Assembly: GCF_004570875.1 (NCBI RefSeq)
Contig: NZ_SPQK01000007.1
Coordinates: 62,001-126,000 of the forward strand
DNA from: Blastococcus sp. CT_GayMR16
GTDB lineage: Bacteria > Actinomycetota > Actinomycetes > Mycobacteriales > Geodermatophilaceae
Direction of reading: 5' to 3'
DNA: 64,000 nt
Positions 1 through 10,277 of the stretch are shown piece after piece (the first letter of the stretch is position 1; each line of letters starts with the position of its first letter). The position numbers and the translations under genes were made by a program. The notes beneath the pieces are model-generated. The model did not search any database. It saw only the letters and a list, made by a program, of their open reading frames with translations, and was not told the DNA's origin.

Positions 1-299
1 GCGTCGTCCACCAGTTCCTCGTCGGTGCCGGCCGACAGATAGCCCACGCATCGGGTGGTGCCGTTCCAGGCCTCGTGCCCGTCGGGGTCGAACAGCACGA
101 TGAAGCGGGCGCTGGCGATCTCGAAGTCGTCGTCCTCGTCCGTGCCGGGCTCGGCGACCCGCGCGCCGACGGCGTGCGCCCAGGGGGCGAGTCGCTGCGG
201 GGCGGGGATGTGCTCGAGGACGATCTCGGGCCTGGCCCGGACGCTGGCCAGGGCCTCCAGGGCGGCGCGGAACGCGGCCGGGGGTTCGTCGTCGACCAT
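1..299 (-). CDS. DUF3000 family protein, 3' end beyond window
   Basis: Reading the minus strand from 299 gives an open frame beginning [18 protein letters not shown] and continuing with [20 protein letters not shown], then [22 protein letters not shown] to the window edge, so the C-terminus is missing. The sequence matches what I know of DUF3000, an actinobacterial family of unknown function that commonly sits beside hemE, as it does here, divergently across a 173-base gap. The ATG at 299-297 is the simplest start. In-frame GTG codons lie upstream, and the one at 308 has AGGGAG just before it, so the N-terminus may be a few residues longer. No catalytic motif is visible. Confidence 0.8.
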   Translation of the reverse strand, partial: MVDDEPPAAFRAALEALASVRARPEIVLEHIPAPQRLAPWAHAVGARVAEPGTDEDDDFEIASARFIVLFDPDGHEAWNGTTRCVGYLSAGTDEELVDD

Positions 300-472
300 G
301 CCCCCCACCGTCTCCCTGCCTCGGTCCCCGGCACTGGCCAGGCTGGTGGGCTCCACGTGCGCAGGGTAGGCCGCCGGATAGCACACCGCTCCCGACGCGC
401 CGCACGCGTCCCGGACGCGTGTCGCCGGACGGCGGTCCGGTCGCCCGCCGTCATCTGGGAGAATGGCCAGTC

Positions 473-1534
473 GTGACTGCCGCCTCCGACCCGGTCCGAC
501 CGGATCTGCCCTCCGACTCGAACCTCGTCCGAGCGGCCCGCGGCCTGCCGGTGAGCCACACGCCCGTCTGGTTCATGCGCCAGGCCGGCCGGTCGCTGCC
601 CGAGTACCGGGCACTGCGCGCCGGGACGGCGATGCTCGATGCGTGCCAGGACCCGGACCTGGTCACCGAGATCACCCTGCAGCCCGTCCGCCGGCACGGA
701 GTCGACGCCGCGATCCTGTTCTCCGACATCGTGCTGCCCCTCGTCGTCGCGGGGCTGGACATCGAGATCAAGCCCGGCGTCGGCCCGGTGATCGCCGACC
801 CGATCCGTTCGGTGGCCGACGTCGACGCGCTGCCGCTGCTCGACCCGTCCCACCTCGACTTCCTGACCACGGCCGTGCGGTCGCTCGTGCGGGAGCTGGG
901 GCCGATCCCGTTGATCGGGTTCGCCGGCGCACCGTTCACGCTGGCGACCTACCTGATCGAGGGTGGTCCGTCGAAGGAGCACGCACGCACCAAGGCGTTC
1001 ATGTACGCCGAGCCCGCCGCGTGGGCGCGGCTGATGGAGCGCCTCGCGCTGTCCGCGGCCACCTTCCTGAAGGTCCAGATGGACGCCGGCGCCGCCGCGG
1101 TCCAGCTGTTCGACTCGTGGGCCGGTGTGCTGTCGGCCGCCGATTACGAGACGCTGGTGCTGCCGCACTCGCGCGAGGTGTTCGAGGCGATCGGCTCGCG
1201 GGACGTGCCGCGCATCCACTTCGGCGTGGGGACGGGCGAGCTCCTGCCGCTGATCGGGAACGCCGGCGCCGACGTGGTCGGGGTGGACTGGCGGGTGCCG
1301 CTGGACGAGGCGGCACGCCGGGTCGGGCCCGGCCGGTCGCTGCAGGGCAACCTCGACCCCGCCGTCCTGCTCGCCGACCGCGCGACCGTCGACCGCGAGG
1401 TGCGCCGCGTCGTCGAGCAGGGCCGCGCCGCGCGGGGGCACATCTTCAACCTCGGCCACGGCGTGCTGCCCGACACCGATCCCGGCGCGCTCACCCACGT
1501 CGCCGACCTGGTGCACGAGCTGACCGCGGGATGA
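473..1534 (+). CDS. hemE: Uroporphyrinogen III decarboxylase
   Basis: HemE decarboxylates the four acetate side chains of uroporphyrinogen III to give coproporphyrinogen III in the cytoplasm. The 353-residue product has the usual family length. Hallmarks visible are [16 protein letters not shown] at residues 31-46, with the substrate-binding arginines, [10 protein letters not shown] with the catalytic aspartate, and [17 protein letters not shown]. The GTG at 473 is chosen because GGGAGA lies about ten bases upstream; the frame stays open to an ATG at 419, but that extension does not resemble the family. The stop overlaps the start of the next gene as ATGA at 1531-1534, so hemE and hemY are translationally coupled. 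Confidence 0.97.
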   Translation: MTAASDPVRPDLPSDSNLVRAARGLPVSHTPVWFMRQAGRSLPEYRALRAGTAMLDACQDPDLVTEITLQPVRRHGVDAAILFSDIVLPLVVAGLDIEIKPGVGPVIADPIRSVADVDALPLLDPSHLDFLTTAVRSLVRELGPIPLIGFAGAPFTLATYLIEGGPSKEHARTKAFMYAEPAAWARLMERLALSAATFLKVQMDAGAAAVQLFDSWAGVLSAADYETLVLPHSREVFEAIGSRDVPRIHFGVGTGELLPLIGNAGADVVGVDWRVPLDEAARRVGPGRSLQGNLDPAVLLADRATVDREVRRVVEQGRAARGHIFNLGHGVLPDTDPGALTHVADLVHELTAG

Positions 1535-2901
1535 CCCGCCGGCTGGTCGTGGTCGGGGCCGGGATCACCGGCCTCGCGGCCGCCTTCGAGTGGCGCCGCC
1601 GGCGTCCGGACGACGAGATCGTCGTCCTCGAGGCCGGTGAGCGGATCGGCGGCAAGCTGCACCGCGTCGAGCTGGCCGGGCACTGGTACGACACGGGCCC
1701 CGAGGCCGTGCTCGCCCGCGTGCCCGAGGCCGTGAAACTGATCGAGGATCTCGGGCTCGGCGACCGGCTCGTCGCCCCGGCGACCACCCAGGCGTCCGTC
1801 GTCCTGCCCGACGGCCGGCACCCCCTGCCGGCGGGCACCGTCCTGGGCGTACCCGCCTCGGCCGACGGGCTCGACGGCTTCCTGTCCCCGGACGGCGTCG
1901 CGCGGGTGCGGGCAGAAGGCGAGCTGCCGCCGCTGCGGCTGGACGGTGACGTCGCCGTCGGGACGGTGCTGCGCGAACGGCTCGGCGACGAGGTGGTCGA
2001 CCGGCTGGTCGAGCCGCTGCTCGGCGGGGTCTACGCGGGGCGGGCGGACGAGCTGTCCCTGGCGGCGACGATGCCGGCCCTCACCGCGCAGCTGCCGGCC
2101 GCCGGTTCGGTGCTGGGCGCTGCGGCGGCGTCCCGCGATGCCGGCGTGCGCAGCCGGGGCGACGCCGACGGACCCGTGTTCGCCACTGTGCGGGACGGCA
2201 TCGGCGCGCTGCCGGAGGCGCTGGTGGCGGCCTCGGGCGCGGAGGTCCGGTTGCGCACGCCGGCGCACGGCCTGCGTCGGACGGCGACCGGCTTCGAGCT
2301 CTCGATCGGCCCGGTGGCGGCACCCGAGCTGCTGACCGCGGATGCCGTGATCGTCACCGCGCCGGCACCGAAGGCCGCCCGGCTGCTGGCCCAGGTGGCC
2401 CCAGGAGCGGTCGAACCGCTGCAGGGGATCCCGTACGCGTCGATGGCGGTCGTCGCGATGGCGTTCCCGGCGCAGGACGTCGACGCCGGGTCCGGCCTGC
2501 TCGTGCCGCCGGTCACCGGGCGACTGGTCAAGGGCGTGACGGTGTCGTCGTCCAAGTGGCCGCATCTGGCCGGCGGAGACGCGGTGCTGGTGCGCTCCTC
2601 GGTCGGCCGGTTCCGCGACGAGGCGGAGCTCCAGCGGTCCGACGACGACCTCACCGCGGCGGTCGTCGCTGATGTCGCCGACCTGCTGGACCTCGAGCGG
2701 CCCGCGCCGCTGGAGACCCGGCTGGTGCGCTGGGGCGGGGGACTGCCGCAGTACCTTGTCGGCCACCCCGCGCGGGTCGCGGCGATCCGGTCGGCAGTCG
2801 CCGACGTGCCGGGCCTGGCGATCGCCGGTGCGGCCTTCGAGGGCGTGGGCGTCCCGGCCTGCATCCGCGACGCGCATCGCGCGGTCGACGCCCTGCTGTG
2901 A
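1531..2901 (+). CDS. hemY: Protoporphyrinogen/coproporphyrinogen III oxidase
   Basis: A 456-residue FAD-dependent oxidase. The N-terminus carries the dinucleotide-binding motif [14 protein letters not shown] (residues 6-19), followed by [14 protein letters not shown]. The C-terminal segment [19 protein letters not shown] is the typical FAD-contacting end of HemY proteins. In actinobacteria this enzyme generally oxidises coproporphyrinogen III to coproporphyrin III (also called CgoX) in the coproporphyrin-dependent heme route; the nearby hemQ supports that reading. The start ATG overlaps the hemE stop by four bases, so the pair forms an operon. Confidence 0.95.
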   Translation: MTRRLVVVGAGITGLAAAFEWRRRRPDDEIVVLEAGERIGGKLHRVELAGHWYDTGPEAVLARVPEAVKLIEDLGLGDRLVAPATTQASVVLPDGRHPLPAGTVLGVPASADGLDGFLSPDGVARVRAEGELPPLRLDGDVAVGTVLRERLGDEVVDRLVEPLLGGVYAGRADELSLAATMPALTAQLPAAGSVLGAAAASRDAGVRSRGDADGPVFATVRDGIGALPEALVAASGAEVRLRTPAHGLRRTATGFELSIGPVAAPELLTADAVIVTAPAPKAARLLAQVAPGAVEPLQGIPYASMAVVAMAFPAQDVDAGSGLLVPPVTGRLVKGVTVSSSKWPHLAGGDAVLVRSSVGRFRDEAELQRSDDDLTAAVVADVADLLDLERPAPLETRLVRWGGGLPQYLVGHPARVAAIRSAVADVPGLAIAGAAFEGVGVPACIRDAHRAVDALL

Positions 2902-2974
2902 CCCGGCGCCGGACCGTGGCGGAGGACACCGTGACGGCGGGCATCACGGTCATGGCCGCGCTGTTGAGAACGGG

Positions 2975-3127
2975 GTGACCACGCACCACCCCTTCATCCA
3001 CCAGCTCGCACCCCGACCCTTCCGCTGCCTGCGCCACCGCCCGTTCATGGCGTCGTGCGACGACTGCCGCAAGGCGCACACCCCGCCGCCCGTGCGCGCG
3101 GCGCACGCACCCACCTCCGCCCGCTGA
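2975..3127 (+). CDS. Possible His/Cys-rich small protein
   Basis: A 50-codon frame between hemY and hemQ starts GTG and reads [18 protein letters not shown], then [18 protein letters not shown]. It has three cysteines, including a CDDC pair, and many histidines in the N-terminal two thirds, which suggests metal or heme contact. Forty-seven of fifty codons end in G or C, in line with real genes of this genome. The ribosome-binding site is weak. I do not recognise the family, and the frame could be chance in such GC-rich DNA. It runs with the heme genes and ends 29 bases before hemQ. Confidence 0.42.
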   Translation: MTTHHPFIHQLAPRPFRCLRHRPFMASCDDCRKAHTPPPVRAAHAPTSAR

Positions 3128-3144
3128 GTCGGCCGGCGGCAGGG

Positions 3145-3150
3145 GACAAT
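3145..3150 (+). promoter_or_regulatory. Likely -10 element of hemQ
   Basis: The hexamer GACAAT ends six bases before the hemQ ATG, the spacing expected when transcription begins at or next to the start codon. There is an AGGGGA stretch overlapping it, so a conventional leader cannot be excluded. Confidence 0.35.
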
Positions 3151-3156
3151 GGCGGC

Positions 3157-3876
3157 ATGAGCGAGCAGGGCACCGATGAACGCAGCCTCGGAAAGCGGGC
3201 CAACGAGCTGAACGCCTCCATCCGCTACACGATGTGGTCGGTCTTCAAGCTGGCCAGGCCGCTCGCCGACGACCAGCGGTCCGCGGCGGCCGACCAGGCG
3301 GCGGCGCTGCTCGACGAGCTCGCCGGCAAGGACGTCGTCGTCCGCGGGGTCTACGACGTCGCGGGCCTTCGGGCCGACGCCGACGTCATGGTCTGGTGGC
3401 ACGCGGAGACGCCCGAGGCGCTGCAGGAGGCCTACACCCGCCTGCGCCGCACGACGCTCGGCCGGCACCTGGACCCGGTGTGGTCGCAGATGGCGCTGCA
3501 CCGCCCCGCCGAGTTCAACAAGAGCCACATTCCGGCGTTCCTCGCCGACGAGGAGCCGCGGCGCTACGTCTGCGTCTACCCGTTCGTGCGCTCCTACGAG
3601 TGGTACCTGCTGCCCGACGAGGAGCGCCGGTTCATGCTCGCCGAGCACGGGAAGCTGGCGCGCGGGTACGCCGACGTCCGGGCCAATACCGTCGCCTCGT
3701 TCGCGCTCGGCGACTACGAGTGGATGCTCGCCTTCGAGGCCGACGAACTGCACCGCATCGTCGACCTCATGCGCGAGCTGCGGGCCTCGACGGCGCGGCG
3801 GCACGTCCGCGAGGAGGTGCCGTTCTACACCGGCGTCCGGAAGTCGATCGCAGAGCTGATCCAGGACCTGGCGTAG
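3157..3876 (+). CDS. hemQ: Coproheme decarboxylase (HemQ/ChdC)
   Basis: HemQ converts iron-coproporphyrin III to heme b by two peroxide-dependent decarboxylations, the last step of the coproporphyrin route used by Gram-positive bacteria. The 239-residue product belongs to the chlorite-dismutase fold family. Visible family segments are [10 protein letters not shown] near the N-terminus, the central [19 protein letters not shown] with the active-site tyrosine region, and [13 protein letters not shown], whose histidine is the likely proximal heme ligand. The start MSEQGTDER is taken at 3157; the frame is open further upstream, but those residues are unlike the family. The hemE-hemY-hemQ grouping is classic for actinobacteria. 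Confidence 0.95.
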   Translation: MSEQGTDERSLGKRANELNASIRYTMWSVFKLARPLADDQRSAAADQAAALLDELAGKDVVVRGVYDVAGLRADADVMVWWHAETPEALQEAYTRLRRTTLGRHLDPVWSQMALHRPAEFNKSHIPAFLADEEPRRYVCVYPFVRSYEWYLLPDEERRFMLAEHGKLARGYADVRANTVASFALGDYEWMLAFEADELHRIVDLMRELRASTARRHVREEVPFYTGVRKSIAELIQDLA

Positions 3877-3886
3877 GACGGGCCGC

Positions 3887-3985
3887 GGCGCGGGGGCCGG
3901 AGGCCTCCCGGCGGGGAGCCGTGCATCGGCTCTGCGCGCCCGGGGACGGCTCCTGGTCGCGGTGTGACCCGGAGGGTCACGAAGG
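3887..3985 (+). repeat. Intergenic GC-rich hairpin repeat, copy 1
   Basis: About 100 bases after hemQ contain GGGGGCCGGAG, an inner GAGCCG-TGCAT-CGGCTC hairpin, then CGGGGACGGCTCCTGG and a closing GACCCGGAGGGTC palindrome. The same blocks in the same order occur at 28553-28645. Both copies lie between convergently transcribed genes (here hemQ and msrB), so the element may act as a two-way terminator. It is a dispersed repeat by its recurrence; the function is inferred. Confidence 0.7.
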
Positions 3986-4393
3986 GGAGAGCCGGACGGA
4001 CACCGAGTTGATGCAGTAGCGGTCGCCGGTGGGGGTCTGCGGCGCGTCGTCGAACAGGTGCCCGAGGTGGCTGTGGCACGTGCCGCAGAGGACCTCGGTG
4101 CGCAGCATCCCGAGGCTGCGGTCCTCGCGGAGGACGACGTTGTCGGCAGCTGACGCCTCGTAGAACGACGGCCATCCGCAGTGCGAGTCGAACTTCGTCT
4201 CGGACCGGAACAGCTCGGCGCCGCACGCGCGGCACTCGTAGACACCGACGGTCTTGGTGTCGACGTACTCACCGGTCCAGGGGCGCTCGGTGCCGGCCTG
4301 CCGGAGCACCGCGTACTCCTCGGGCGACAGCTGCGCGCGCCATTCCTCGTCTGTCTTGCTGACGGTCGGCTGCTTCTCCGCGGACGTGGTCAT
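3977..4393 (-). CDS. msrB: Peptide-methionine (R)-S-oxide reductase
   Basis: MsrB reduces the R epimer of methionine sulfoxide in proteins, using thioredoxin. The 138-residue product has the full set of marks: two zinc-binding pairs (ECRAC and CGTC), HCGWPSF, and the catalytic cysteine in RYCINS near the C-terminus. The ATG at 4393 gives [11 protein letters not shown]; the frame continues nine codons further, but the ATG has a GGAGG sequence and a TACCGT -10-like hexamer (4400-4405) immediately upstream. The gene faces hemQ across the hairpin repeat, which overlaps its last few bases. Confidence 0.96.
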   Translation of the reverse strand: MTTSAEKQPTVSKTDEEWRAQLSPEEYAVLRQAGTERPWTGEYVDTKTVGVYECRACGAELFRSETKFDSHCGWPSFYEASAADNVVLREDRSLGMLRTEVLCGTCHSHLGHLFDDAPQTPTGDRYCINSVSVRLSPS

Positions 4394-4471
4394 GCCTCCA
4401 CGGTACGGCGGCCGCGCCACCCGGAGGAGAGCTCCGGGCGACGCGGCCGCCGCGTGGGTCGAACCGTCAGA

Positions 4472-7126
4472 TCAGCGGTGCGTGGTGAGGAACCGCAGGA
4501 TGATCAGCAGCGCGTCCTGGTAGGCCGGCCGCAGCGTGAAGGACGTCAGGGCCTTCTCGCCGTCGACCGCGGTCAGCGCGACCGGGTAGTCGCCCTGGGT
4601 CAGCAGGACCGGAACGGTGAACGTGATGCTCACCGCGCCGTTCGCGTCGGCCACCCCGGTGCCGAGCACGGCGCCGTTGCGCGAGGGCAGGGTCGCCTGC
4701 ACCGTCGTCCCGGCGTCGAACCCGGTGCCGGTGACCGTGACCCGGTCGCCCCGCAGGGGCTTGGGGTCGGAGATCGCCGCCGTGGCGGGGATGTCCGTGG
4801 TCAGCCCGAACACGGTCGGGTTGTGGTCGCTCGCCCGGAAGGCGTACGGCGCGTAGAGACCCTCGTACGGCGAGTCGTACTCGTAGGCGAAGCTCTCCAC
4901 CGCGTTGATGTCCCACACCGCCAGGCCGGTCACCTTGGCCACGATGGACGGCGACGCGAACACGTGGTCGAGGGAGCCGGAGCCACCGTCGAACACGTAG
5001 CTGTACTGGCCGTCGGCCAGCACCGGGCCCATGTCCGTGTAACCGGCGCCGGTGACGACGTCGATCGGGTCCTCGTACCGGTAGGCGTTGAAGTCGCCGG
5101 TCAGCAGGACGTCCTGGTCGCCGGACGACGTCTTCACCGTCTCGGCGAAGGCGACGAGCGCCTGTGCCTGGGCGACCCGGTCGCCGTTGCAGCTGCCCGC
5201 CCCGCCGACCGACGTGTCGTCACTGGCCGCCCCGCAGGAGCTGCCCTTCGACTTCAGGTGGTTGGCGATGATCGAGAACGTCTCGTCCCCGGCGCGGAAG
5301 GTCTGGCCGATGGGGGAGCGGGCGTTGTCGAACTCCGGGCCGTTGTAGGCCAGCGGCGCACCCACGGGGGTCGCCTTGTCCGTGCGGTAGATGACCGCGT
5401 TGGTGATGACGTCGGTGTCCTCGTGGGCCTGGACGTAGTTCCAGTCGTGCCCGTCGGCCTGCTCGATGGCCGCGAGCAGGGTCTCCACCGCGCGGTACGG
5501 GGTCTCCGGCGTGAGCACCGCGGAGTTCTCGATCTCGTGCAGCGTGATGATGTCGGCGTTCAGCGCGGTGATCGCGGTGACGATCTTCGCCTGCTGCTCG
5601 GCCAGCTCCTCGGCGTCCGTGGCGCCGCGGGCGTTGTCGCCGAACTCGGAGGGGAAGTCGACGAAGTAGTTCAGCACGTTGAAGTCGCCGATCCGCAGGT
5701 CGCCACCGACCGGGCCCGGTGCGGCCGGACGGGGGTTGGTCGCGGCGAACTCGTTGCCCTCCGCCGTGCCGTCCGCCGGCTGCAGGCGCCAGAGACCGAA
5801 GCCGTAGCTCAGCACCTGCGGCTGCAGCTGCGCGGTGTCACCGACGCGGACCGGGTCCGCCACCGTCAGGTACGGCGGTGCCTGAGCCGGGGCGGTGCTG
5901 TAGTTCGTCGTGCGGCCGTCGTCGAGGACGATGGAGCGCGCGGCGTTCTGAGCGGCCACTGCCGCCGAGGGGCCACCGGTGTCGGCGGCCTCGGTCGGGC
6001 TGATCAGCCGACCGCCCTGGGCGAGCAGGATCTCGCCGAAGCGGTTGAGGTTGAAGACCTCGGTGACGGTGAGGTCGGACGCCGGGGCGACGAGCATGCC
6101 CTCCAGCGCCTCCCGCTGCTCGGTGGTCGACGGCAGCGGCAGGACCGCGGCGGCGGGGAGCGGGCCCCCACTGCTCGTGACGGTGGCCGTGGCGCTGACG
6201 AGCTCGGTGAGCCCCTCGAACTCCGCGACGGTGGCTGCGACGGTGACCTGGTCACCCAGGGACACCGGGGTGGAGGAGAACACGAAGACGGCGTCGGACG
6301 TGGCGTCGTCGCCGTCACCGCCGTCCTGGACGTGGAAGCCGCGGTAGCCGCCGTCCTGGAGGTCGCCGACGACGGTGCCGCTGACGGTGACCGTCTCGCC
6401 GACGCAGGGGCTGGCCGAGCCGGAGCCCTGGATCGTGCCGATCGCGATCGGGCCGGTCGGGCAGGTGCGCGGGGCGGCCGGGTCATCGGTGACGTCGACG
6501 TTCTCCGGGGTGGGCGCACCAGCGACGAAGTCGGCGTTGTTGTTGTCGGTGTCCGCACCGGCGGCGTTGCGGGACACAGAGTTGGTGTTGGACGGCGCGG
6601 GTGCACGTCCGGTGCCCTCGAAGCTGTTGGCCGTGGTGCCGAACCCGACGAAGTCCACGACGCCGGCACCGCCCGCGCAGGCTGCTCCGCAGACGGTGTT
6701 CAACATGGTGGCGTTGTTCACGAGCGCGACCTTGCCGGCCGTGCCGGACATGTTGATGGTGCCTGTGGTGCGCGGGGCGGGCAGATCGGCGGTGCCGGCC
6801 GCTCCGGCCGCTTCCGCGACCAGGTAGCGGCCGCCCGGTGCGATGGTCCCGTTGAGACCGGTCACCTGCCAGGTGCTGCCGGTCGCCGGGGCGTACTGCA
6901 CCGACCAGCCGGTGACGCTGACGGGCGCGGCGCTGATGTTCTTCAGCTCGATGAAGTCGTTCTTGTAGGTGGCGCCGGAGTTGCCACCGCCGCCGTAGAC
7001 CTCGTTGATCACGATGGTCGTCGATGGCGCGGCGGACGCGGCGGGTGCCAGGACCAGGCCGCCGGCGACGAGCGCCCCGACGGTCAGGCCGAGCACGGCG
7101 GCGCGGGGGGTTCTGGGTGTGGACAC
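4472..7126 (-). CDS. Secreted multidomain endonuclease (ExeM/NucH type)
   Basis: An 884-residue exported protein. The GTG at 7126 is preceded by GAGGAG at good spacing and starts a signal peptide (AAVLGLTVGALVAGGLVLAP) ending in ASAAP. Domains in order: a lamin-tail domain with INEVYGGGGNSGATYKNDFIEL (about residues 35-150); an OB-fold region near 240-340; an endonuclease/exonuclease/phosphatase domain at about 480-760, with IGDFNVLNYF, LHEIEN, LLTGDFNAY, SLDHVFAS and ASDHNP carrying the catalytic Asn, Glu, Asp and His; and an Ig/IPT-like domain near the end. It probably degrades extracellular DNA for nutrient recovery or matrix turnover. Single gene with its own regulatory region. Confidence 0.92.
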   Translation of the reverse strand: MSTPRTPRAAVLGLTVGALVAGGLVLAPAASAAPSTTIVINEVYGGGGNSGATYKNDFIELKNISAAPVSVTGWSVQYAPATGSTWQVTGLNGTIAPGGRYLVAEAAGAAGTADLPAPRTTGTINMSGTAGKVALVNNATMLNTVCGAACAGGAGVVDFVGFGTTANSFEGTGRAPAPSNTNSVSRNAAGADTDNNNADFVAGAPTPENVDVTDDPAAPRTCPTGPIAIGTIQGSGSASPCVGETVTVSGTVVGDLQDGGYRGFHVQDGGDGDDATSDAVFVFSSTPVSLGDQVTVAATVAEFEGLTELVSATATVTSSGGPLPAAAVLPLPSTTEQREALEGMLVAPASDLTVTEVFNLNRFGEILLAQGGRLISPTEAADTGGPSAAVAAQNAARSIVLDDGRTTNYSTAPAQAPPYLTVADPVRVGDTAQLQPQVLSYGFGLWRLQPADGTAEGNEFAATNPRPAAPGPVGGDLRIGDFNVLNYFVDFPSEFGDNARGATDAEELAEQQAKIVTAITALNADIITLHEIENSAVLTPETPYRAVETLLAAIEQADGHDWNYVQAHEDTDVITNAVIYRTDKATPVGAPLAYNGPEFDNARSPIGQTFRAGDETFSIIANHLKSKGSSCGAASDDTSVGGAGSCNGDRVAQAQALVAFAETVKTSSGDQDVLLTGDFNAYRYEDPIDVVTGAGYTDMGPVLADGQYSYVFDGGSGSLDHVFASPSIVAKVTGLAVWDINAVESFAYEYDSPYEGLYAPYAFRASDHNPTVFGLTTDIPATAAISDPKPLRGDRVTVTGTGFDAGTTVQATLPSRNGAVLGTGVADANGAVSITFTVPVLLTQGDYPVALTAVDGEKALTSFTLRPAYQDALLIILRFLTTHR

Positions 7127-7319
7127 GAATCTCCTCGGCCGCTTCGTGGGCGGCCCGGTGGAGGGCAAGGGGACGAGAGGATCGTTACATCGCTGTCCGC
7201 GATTGGGAATGAACAGTCCGTTACGAAATTTGGTTCGCTAAGTAACGGCAACCCATCCGACACGGACGTCCCGAACGCCCCTCAGCGGTGGCGGTTGGCT
7301 GCCCCGTGAGGTAGCAGCC
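7127..7319 (-). promoter_or_regulatory. Upstream region of nuclease gene with inverted repeat
   Basis: This is one of the few AT-richer stretches in the window. CCGTTAC at 7218-7224 is mirrored by GTAACGG at 7242-7248 around a 17-base centre, with an extra CGAA/TTCG match inside. It lies about 90 bases upstream of the nuclease start and could be an operator or a promoter with overlapping dyad. The regulator is unknown. Confidence 0.4.
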
Positions 7320-7982
7320 TCAGCGGCCCAGGCCCGCTTCCCGCGCCCGCACGATCGCCTGGGCGCGGTCGGTCACCTGCAGCTTGGCCAGCACGTTGGA
7401 GACGTTGTTCCGGACCGTCTTGGGCGACAGGTAGAGCGTGGCCGCGATGTGCGCGTTCGTCCGCCCCGCGGCGACGAGGTCGAGCACCTCGCGCTCGCGC
7501 GCCGTCAGCTGCGGGAAGGCGGTCGCCGGACCGGACGGCCCCGCCGCGAAGAACTCGGTGATCCGGCGGGCCAGCGCCGCCCCGAAGACGGCGCCGCCGT
7601 TGGCCACGGTGGTGATGGCCCGGACGACCTCCTCCTGGTCGGCTCCCTTGAGCAGGTAGCCGCGGGCACCCGCGCGCACGGCGTCGAAGACGGTCCCGTC
7701 GTCCTCGCTCATGGTCAGGACGACGACGCCCACCGACGGTGACTCCGATGTGATCCGGCGGGTCGCCTCGATCCCGTCGAGCTCCGGCATCTGCACGTCC
7801 ATGACGACGACGTCGGGCTGCTCCTCCAGGGCGAGTGCCACCGCGGCCGCGCCGTCCGCCGCTGTTCCGACGACGGTGAGCCCGGGCACCGAGCACAGCA
7901 GCATGGCGAGGCCGTCGCGGTAGACCGGGTGGTCGTCGGCGACGACGACCCGCAGCGGCCCGTCCTCGATGGGGTCAGCCAC
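7320..7982 (-). CDS. NarL/LuxR-type response regulator
   Basis: A 220-residue two-component regulator. The receiver domain has the acidic pocket VVADDHP, the phospho-acceptor aspartate in [12 protein letters not shown], and the conserved Lys in GYLLKGA. The C-terminal LuxR helix-turn-helix reads [20 protein letters not shown] then [17 protein letters not shown]. The GTG start at 7982 overlaps the end of the upstream kinase gene by eight bases, so the two are translationally coupled and should be cognate partners. The targets are unknown; the next gene downstream is the secreted nuclease on the same strand, 194 bases away. Confidence 0.94.
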   Translation of the reverse strand: MADPIEDGPLRVVVADDHPVYRDGLAMLLCSVPGLTVVGTAADGAAAVALALEEQPDVVVMDVQMPELDGIEATRRITSESPSVGVVVLTMSEDDGTVFDAVRAGARGYLLKGADQEEVVRAITTVANGGAVFGAALARRITEFFAAGPSGPATAFPQLTAREREVLDLVAAGRTNAHIAATLYLSPKTVRNNVSNVLAKLQVTDRAQAIVRAREAGLGR

Positions 7983-10101
7983 CTGTGCCTCCTCCGTCGG
8001 CGGGCAGCACCGCCCGCACCACCGTGCCGCCGTCCGGAGGGCACTGCACGGAGCAACTGCCCCCGAGCTCCGCCGCCCGCTCGCGCAGTGACAGCAGACC
8101 CACGCCGCGGGGCGCCGCGGGCGCGATGCCGACGCCGTCGTCGGTGACGGTCAGGACGAGTGCCCGGTCACCGTCCCGCTGCAGCTCCACCCGGCAGGTG
8201 GAGGCGTGCGCGTGCCGGGCGACGTTGGCGAGCGCCTCGGAGGCGATCCGGTAGGCGGCGACCTCCACCGCGGCGGGCAGCGCCTCGACGTCCCGATCGG
8301 CGGTGACGGTCACCGTCGTGTGGGGGGTGAGGAGCCGCTCGGCCTGCTGGCGGACGGCGCCGGCCAGGCCGAGGTCGTCCAGTGCCGGTGGGCGCAGGTC
8401 GTTCACCAGCCGCCGGACGTCGGCGAGGGCCGCGGCGACGTCGGTGCGCGCCTGGCGCAGCACGCGGTCGGCCTCCTCCGCGTTCCCCGCGGCCGTCAGG
8501 TTCCGGGCGGTGTCGATCCGGAGGACGACGGCGCCGAGGCTCGGCCCCAGCCCGTCGTGCAGGTCTCGGCGCAGCCGGCGACGCTCCTCCTCGCGGGCGG
8601 TCACCAGTTGCTCGCGGCTCTGCTGCAGCTCCGCGGCGAGCGAGCTGGCGTGCGCGGCCGCCGCGGCCTGGCGGACCACGTCGGCCAGCAGCCGCTCGTC
8701 CCGGGTGAACAGCGCGGCCCGCACGCCGTCCCGGGGGAGCAGCAGCCGGCCGATCTCCTCCCCGCGGTAGGAGATCGGCAGCGACTGCACCGTGACGGGC
8801 CGCTCGCCGTGCTCGACCACCAGCTGGCGGGTGCCGACGCGGTCGACCTCGACCCCGACGTAGGGGGACCGGAAGGCGTCGGCGACGGCGGCGGCGACGG
8901 CTCGGAGCTGCTCCTCGGCGCCGCCGGAGCGTTCCAGCCGCCAGGCCAGCCCGGACACGACGTGGTAGGGGTCCTCGCGTTCACCGAGCACCCAGCGCCG
9001 GACGAGCCGCCACAGCGGCGTCCGCAGCGGGACGTACACGCCTGCCACCAGCAGGAGGGTCAGCAGGGTCGCATTCTCCTCGCCGAAGCGGTCGCCGAGC
9101 AGTGCACCTGCACCCGCAAGGACGGCGAGATCGAGGACGACGACGCCGATCGCCAGGCCGCCGTAGACGAGCGTCCCGCCGAGGAGCCGGTCGATGTCGA
9201 CCGCCTGCGGCCGCAGGATGCCGAGGGTGACGGCGAGACCGGTCAGACCGACTGCCAGGGCCAGGTCGTAGCTGACCGTGCTCGTGGGGAAGAGCAGTGC
9301 ACCGAGCATGACCAGCGCGTCCACGACGCCTGCCCACAGCAGCCACCGCATCCGCCGCCGGCCTTCCCCGGAGGCGTGGCGCAGTCGGTGGGCCACGACG
9401 GCCAGCGGCACCAGGACGCCGAGCGCCCCCAGCGGGTAGGCCAGCTGCAGCAGCGGCAGCAGCACGCCCTCGGGCAGCGGCAGGCTCGTCGGGTCGAGGT
9501 CGAGGGCCCGGTAGACAGCAGGGACGGTCGTGTCCGCCCGGCGGTCCGCGATCTCGGACGGCGTGACGAGAAGCAGCACGGGCAGCGCGGCGGTGCACGC
9601 GAGACTGACGACCGACACCGTGCGCCAGCGGCCGGCGGGGAGCCGGCCGTCCGGGTAGAGCAGCAGCAGCAACGGGAGGCCGAGGAGCAGGAACGCACCG
9701 AAACGCTGCACGAACCAGAACGCGGCCGAGGCGCCCGCCCATGGCGGATCGCTCTGCAGGGCGTAGGTCAGCCAGGCCGAGACCAGGCCGTCCACCGCCC
9801 AGAACAGGCCCGTCCCGGCAACGACCCAGGAGACGGCGTTCCGCGGGGCGCGGCGCAGCAGCAGCGCGCCGGGGACGGCGAGCAGCAGGCCGGGCAACCC
9901 GATCTCCCAGCCGGGTCCGGACTCGGCAGCCGCGCGTGCGGCCGCCGGCGTGACCGCGTCGAGGACGGCGGTTGCGGCGAAGGCGGCAAGGGTGGCCGTC
10001 ATGCCGATCCAGCCCAGGACCGGGATCAGCCGGGCTCGACGGCCGGCGGCCGGAGGAGCGACCAGGGGTGGGATCTCGACGCCCCGCTGCTGGACCTCCA
10101 C
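7975..10101 (-). CDS. Membrane sensor histidine kinase (HisKA_3 family)
   Basis: About 708 residues. The N-terminal half contains roughly ten hydrophobic membrane segments, for example [21 protein letters not shown]-like region follows at about 400-500. The dimerisation/phosphoacceptor helix has [20 protein letters not shown], with the His in RDLHDG, and the ATPase domain has [19 protein letters not shown] and [16 protein letters not shown]. It should autophosphorylate and pass phosphate to the overlapping regulator at 7320-7982. The start is uncertain: the GTG at 10101 is used, but the frame is open to 10299 and an internal ATG about 33 codons later is possible. Confidence 0.9.
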   Translation of the reverse strand: MEVQQRGVEIPPLVAPPAAGRRARLIPVLGWIGMTATLAAFAATAVLDAVTPAAARAAAESGPGWEIGLPGLLLAVPGALLLRRAPRNAVSWVVAGTGLFWAVDGLVSAWLTYALQSDPPWAGASAAFWFVQRFGAFLLLGLPLLLLLYPDGRLPAGRWRTVSVVSLACTAALPVLLLVTPSEIADRRADTTVPAVYRALDLDPTSLPLPEGVLLPLLQLAYPLGALGVLVPLAVVAHRLRHASGEGRRRMRWLLWAGVVDALVMLGALLFPTSTVSYDLALAVGLTGLAVTLGILRPQAVDIDRLLGGTLVYGGLAIGVVVLDLAVLAGAGALLGDRFGEENATLLTLLLVAGVYVPLRTPLWRLVRRWVLGEREDPYHVVSGLAWRLERSGGAEEQLRAVAAAVADAFRSPYVGVEVDRVGTRQLVVEHGERPVTVQSLPISYRGEEIGRLLLPRDGVRAALFTRDERLLADVVRQAAAAAHASSLAAELQQSREQLVTAREEERRRLRRDLHDGLGPSLGAVVLRIDTARNLTAAGNAEEADRVLRQARTDVAAALADVRRLVNDLRPPALDDLGLAGAVRQQAERLLTPHTTVTVTADRDVEALPAAVEVAAYRIASEALANVARHAHASTCRVELQRDGDRALVLTVTDDGVGIAPAAPRGVGLLSLRERAAELGGSCSVQCPPDGGTVVRAVLPADGGGTGG

Positions 10102-10277
10102 GCGCGGATCATGCCGGGGCGGGCGTCCCGGACAACAGAGGCTGGATGTCCCGACCGGGCCGGGACCGATCCGGGCCCGGTCGACGACGACCGCCCCTGG
10201 CAGCCCGGGACGCGGGCGCTGGACGGTGAGCGCCGGCGATGCCACCGGGCATCGCGACGCGCCCCTCCGGAGGATCG

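Noticed and set aside
4181-7309. A 1042-codon open frame on the plus strand
   Set aside because: It lies opposite the nuclease gene, is rich in Arg/Gly/Val in a pattern set by GC codon bias, and has no recognisable domain; the minus-strand frame has signal peptide, domains and a good ribosome-binding site.
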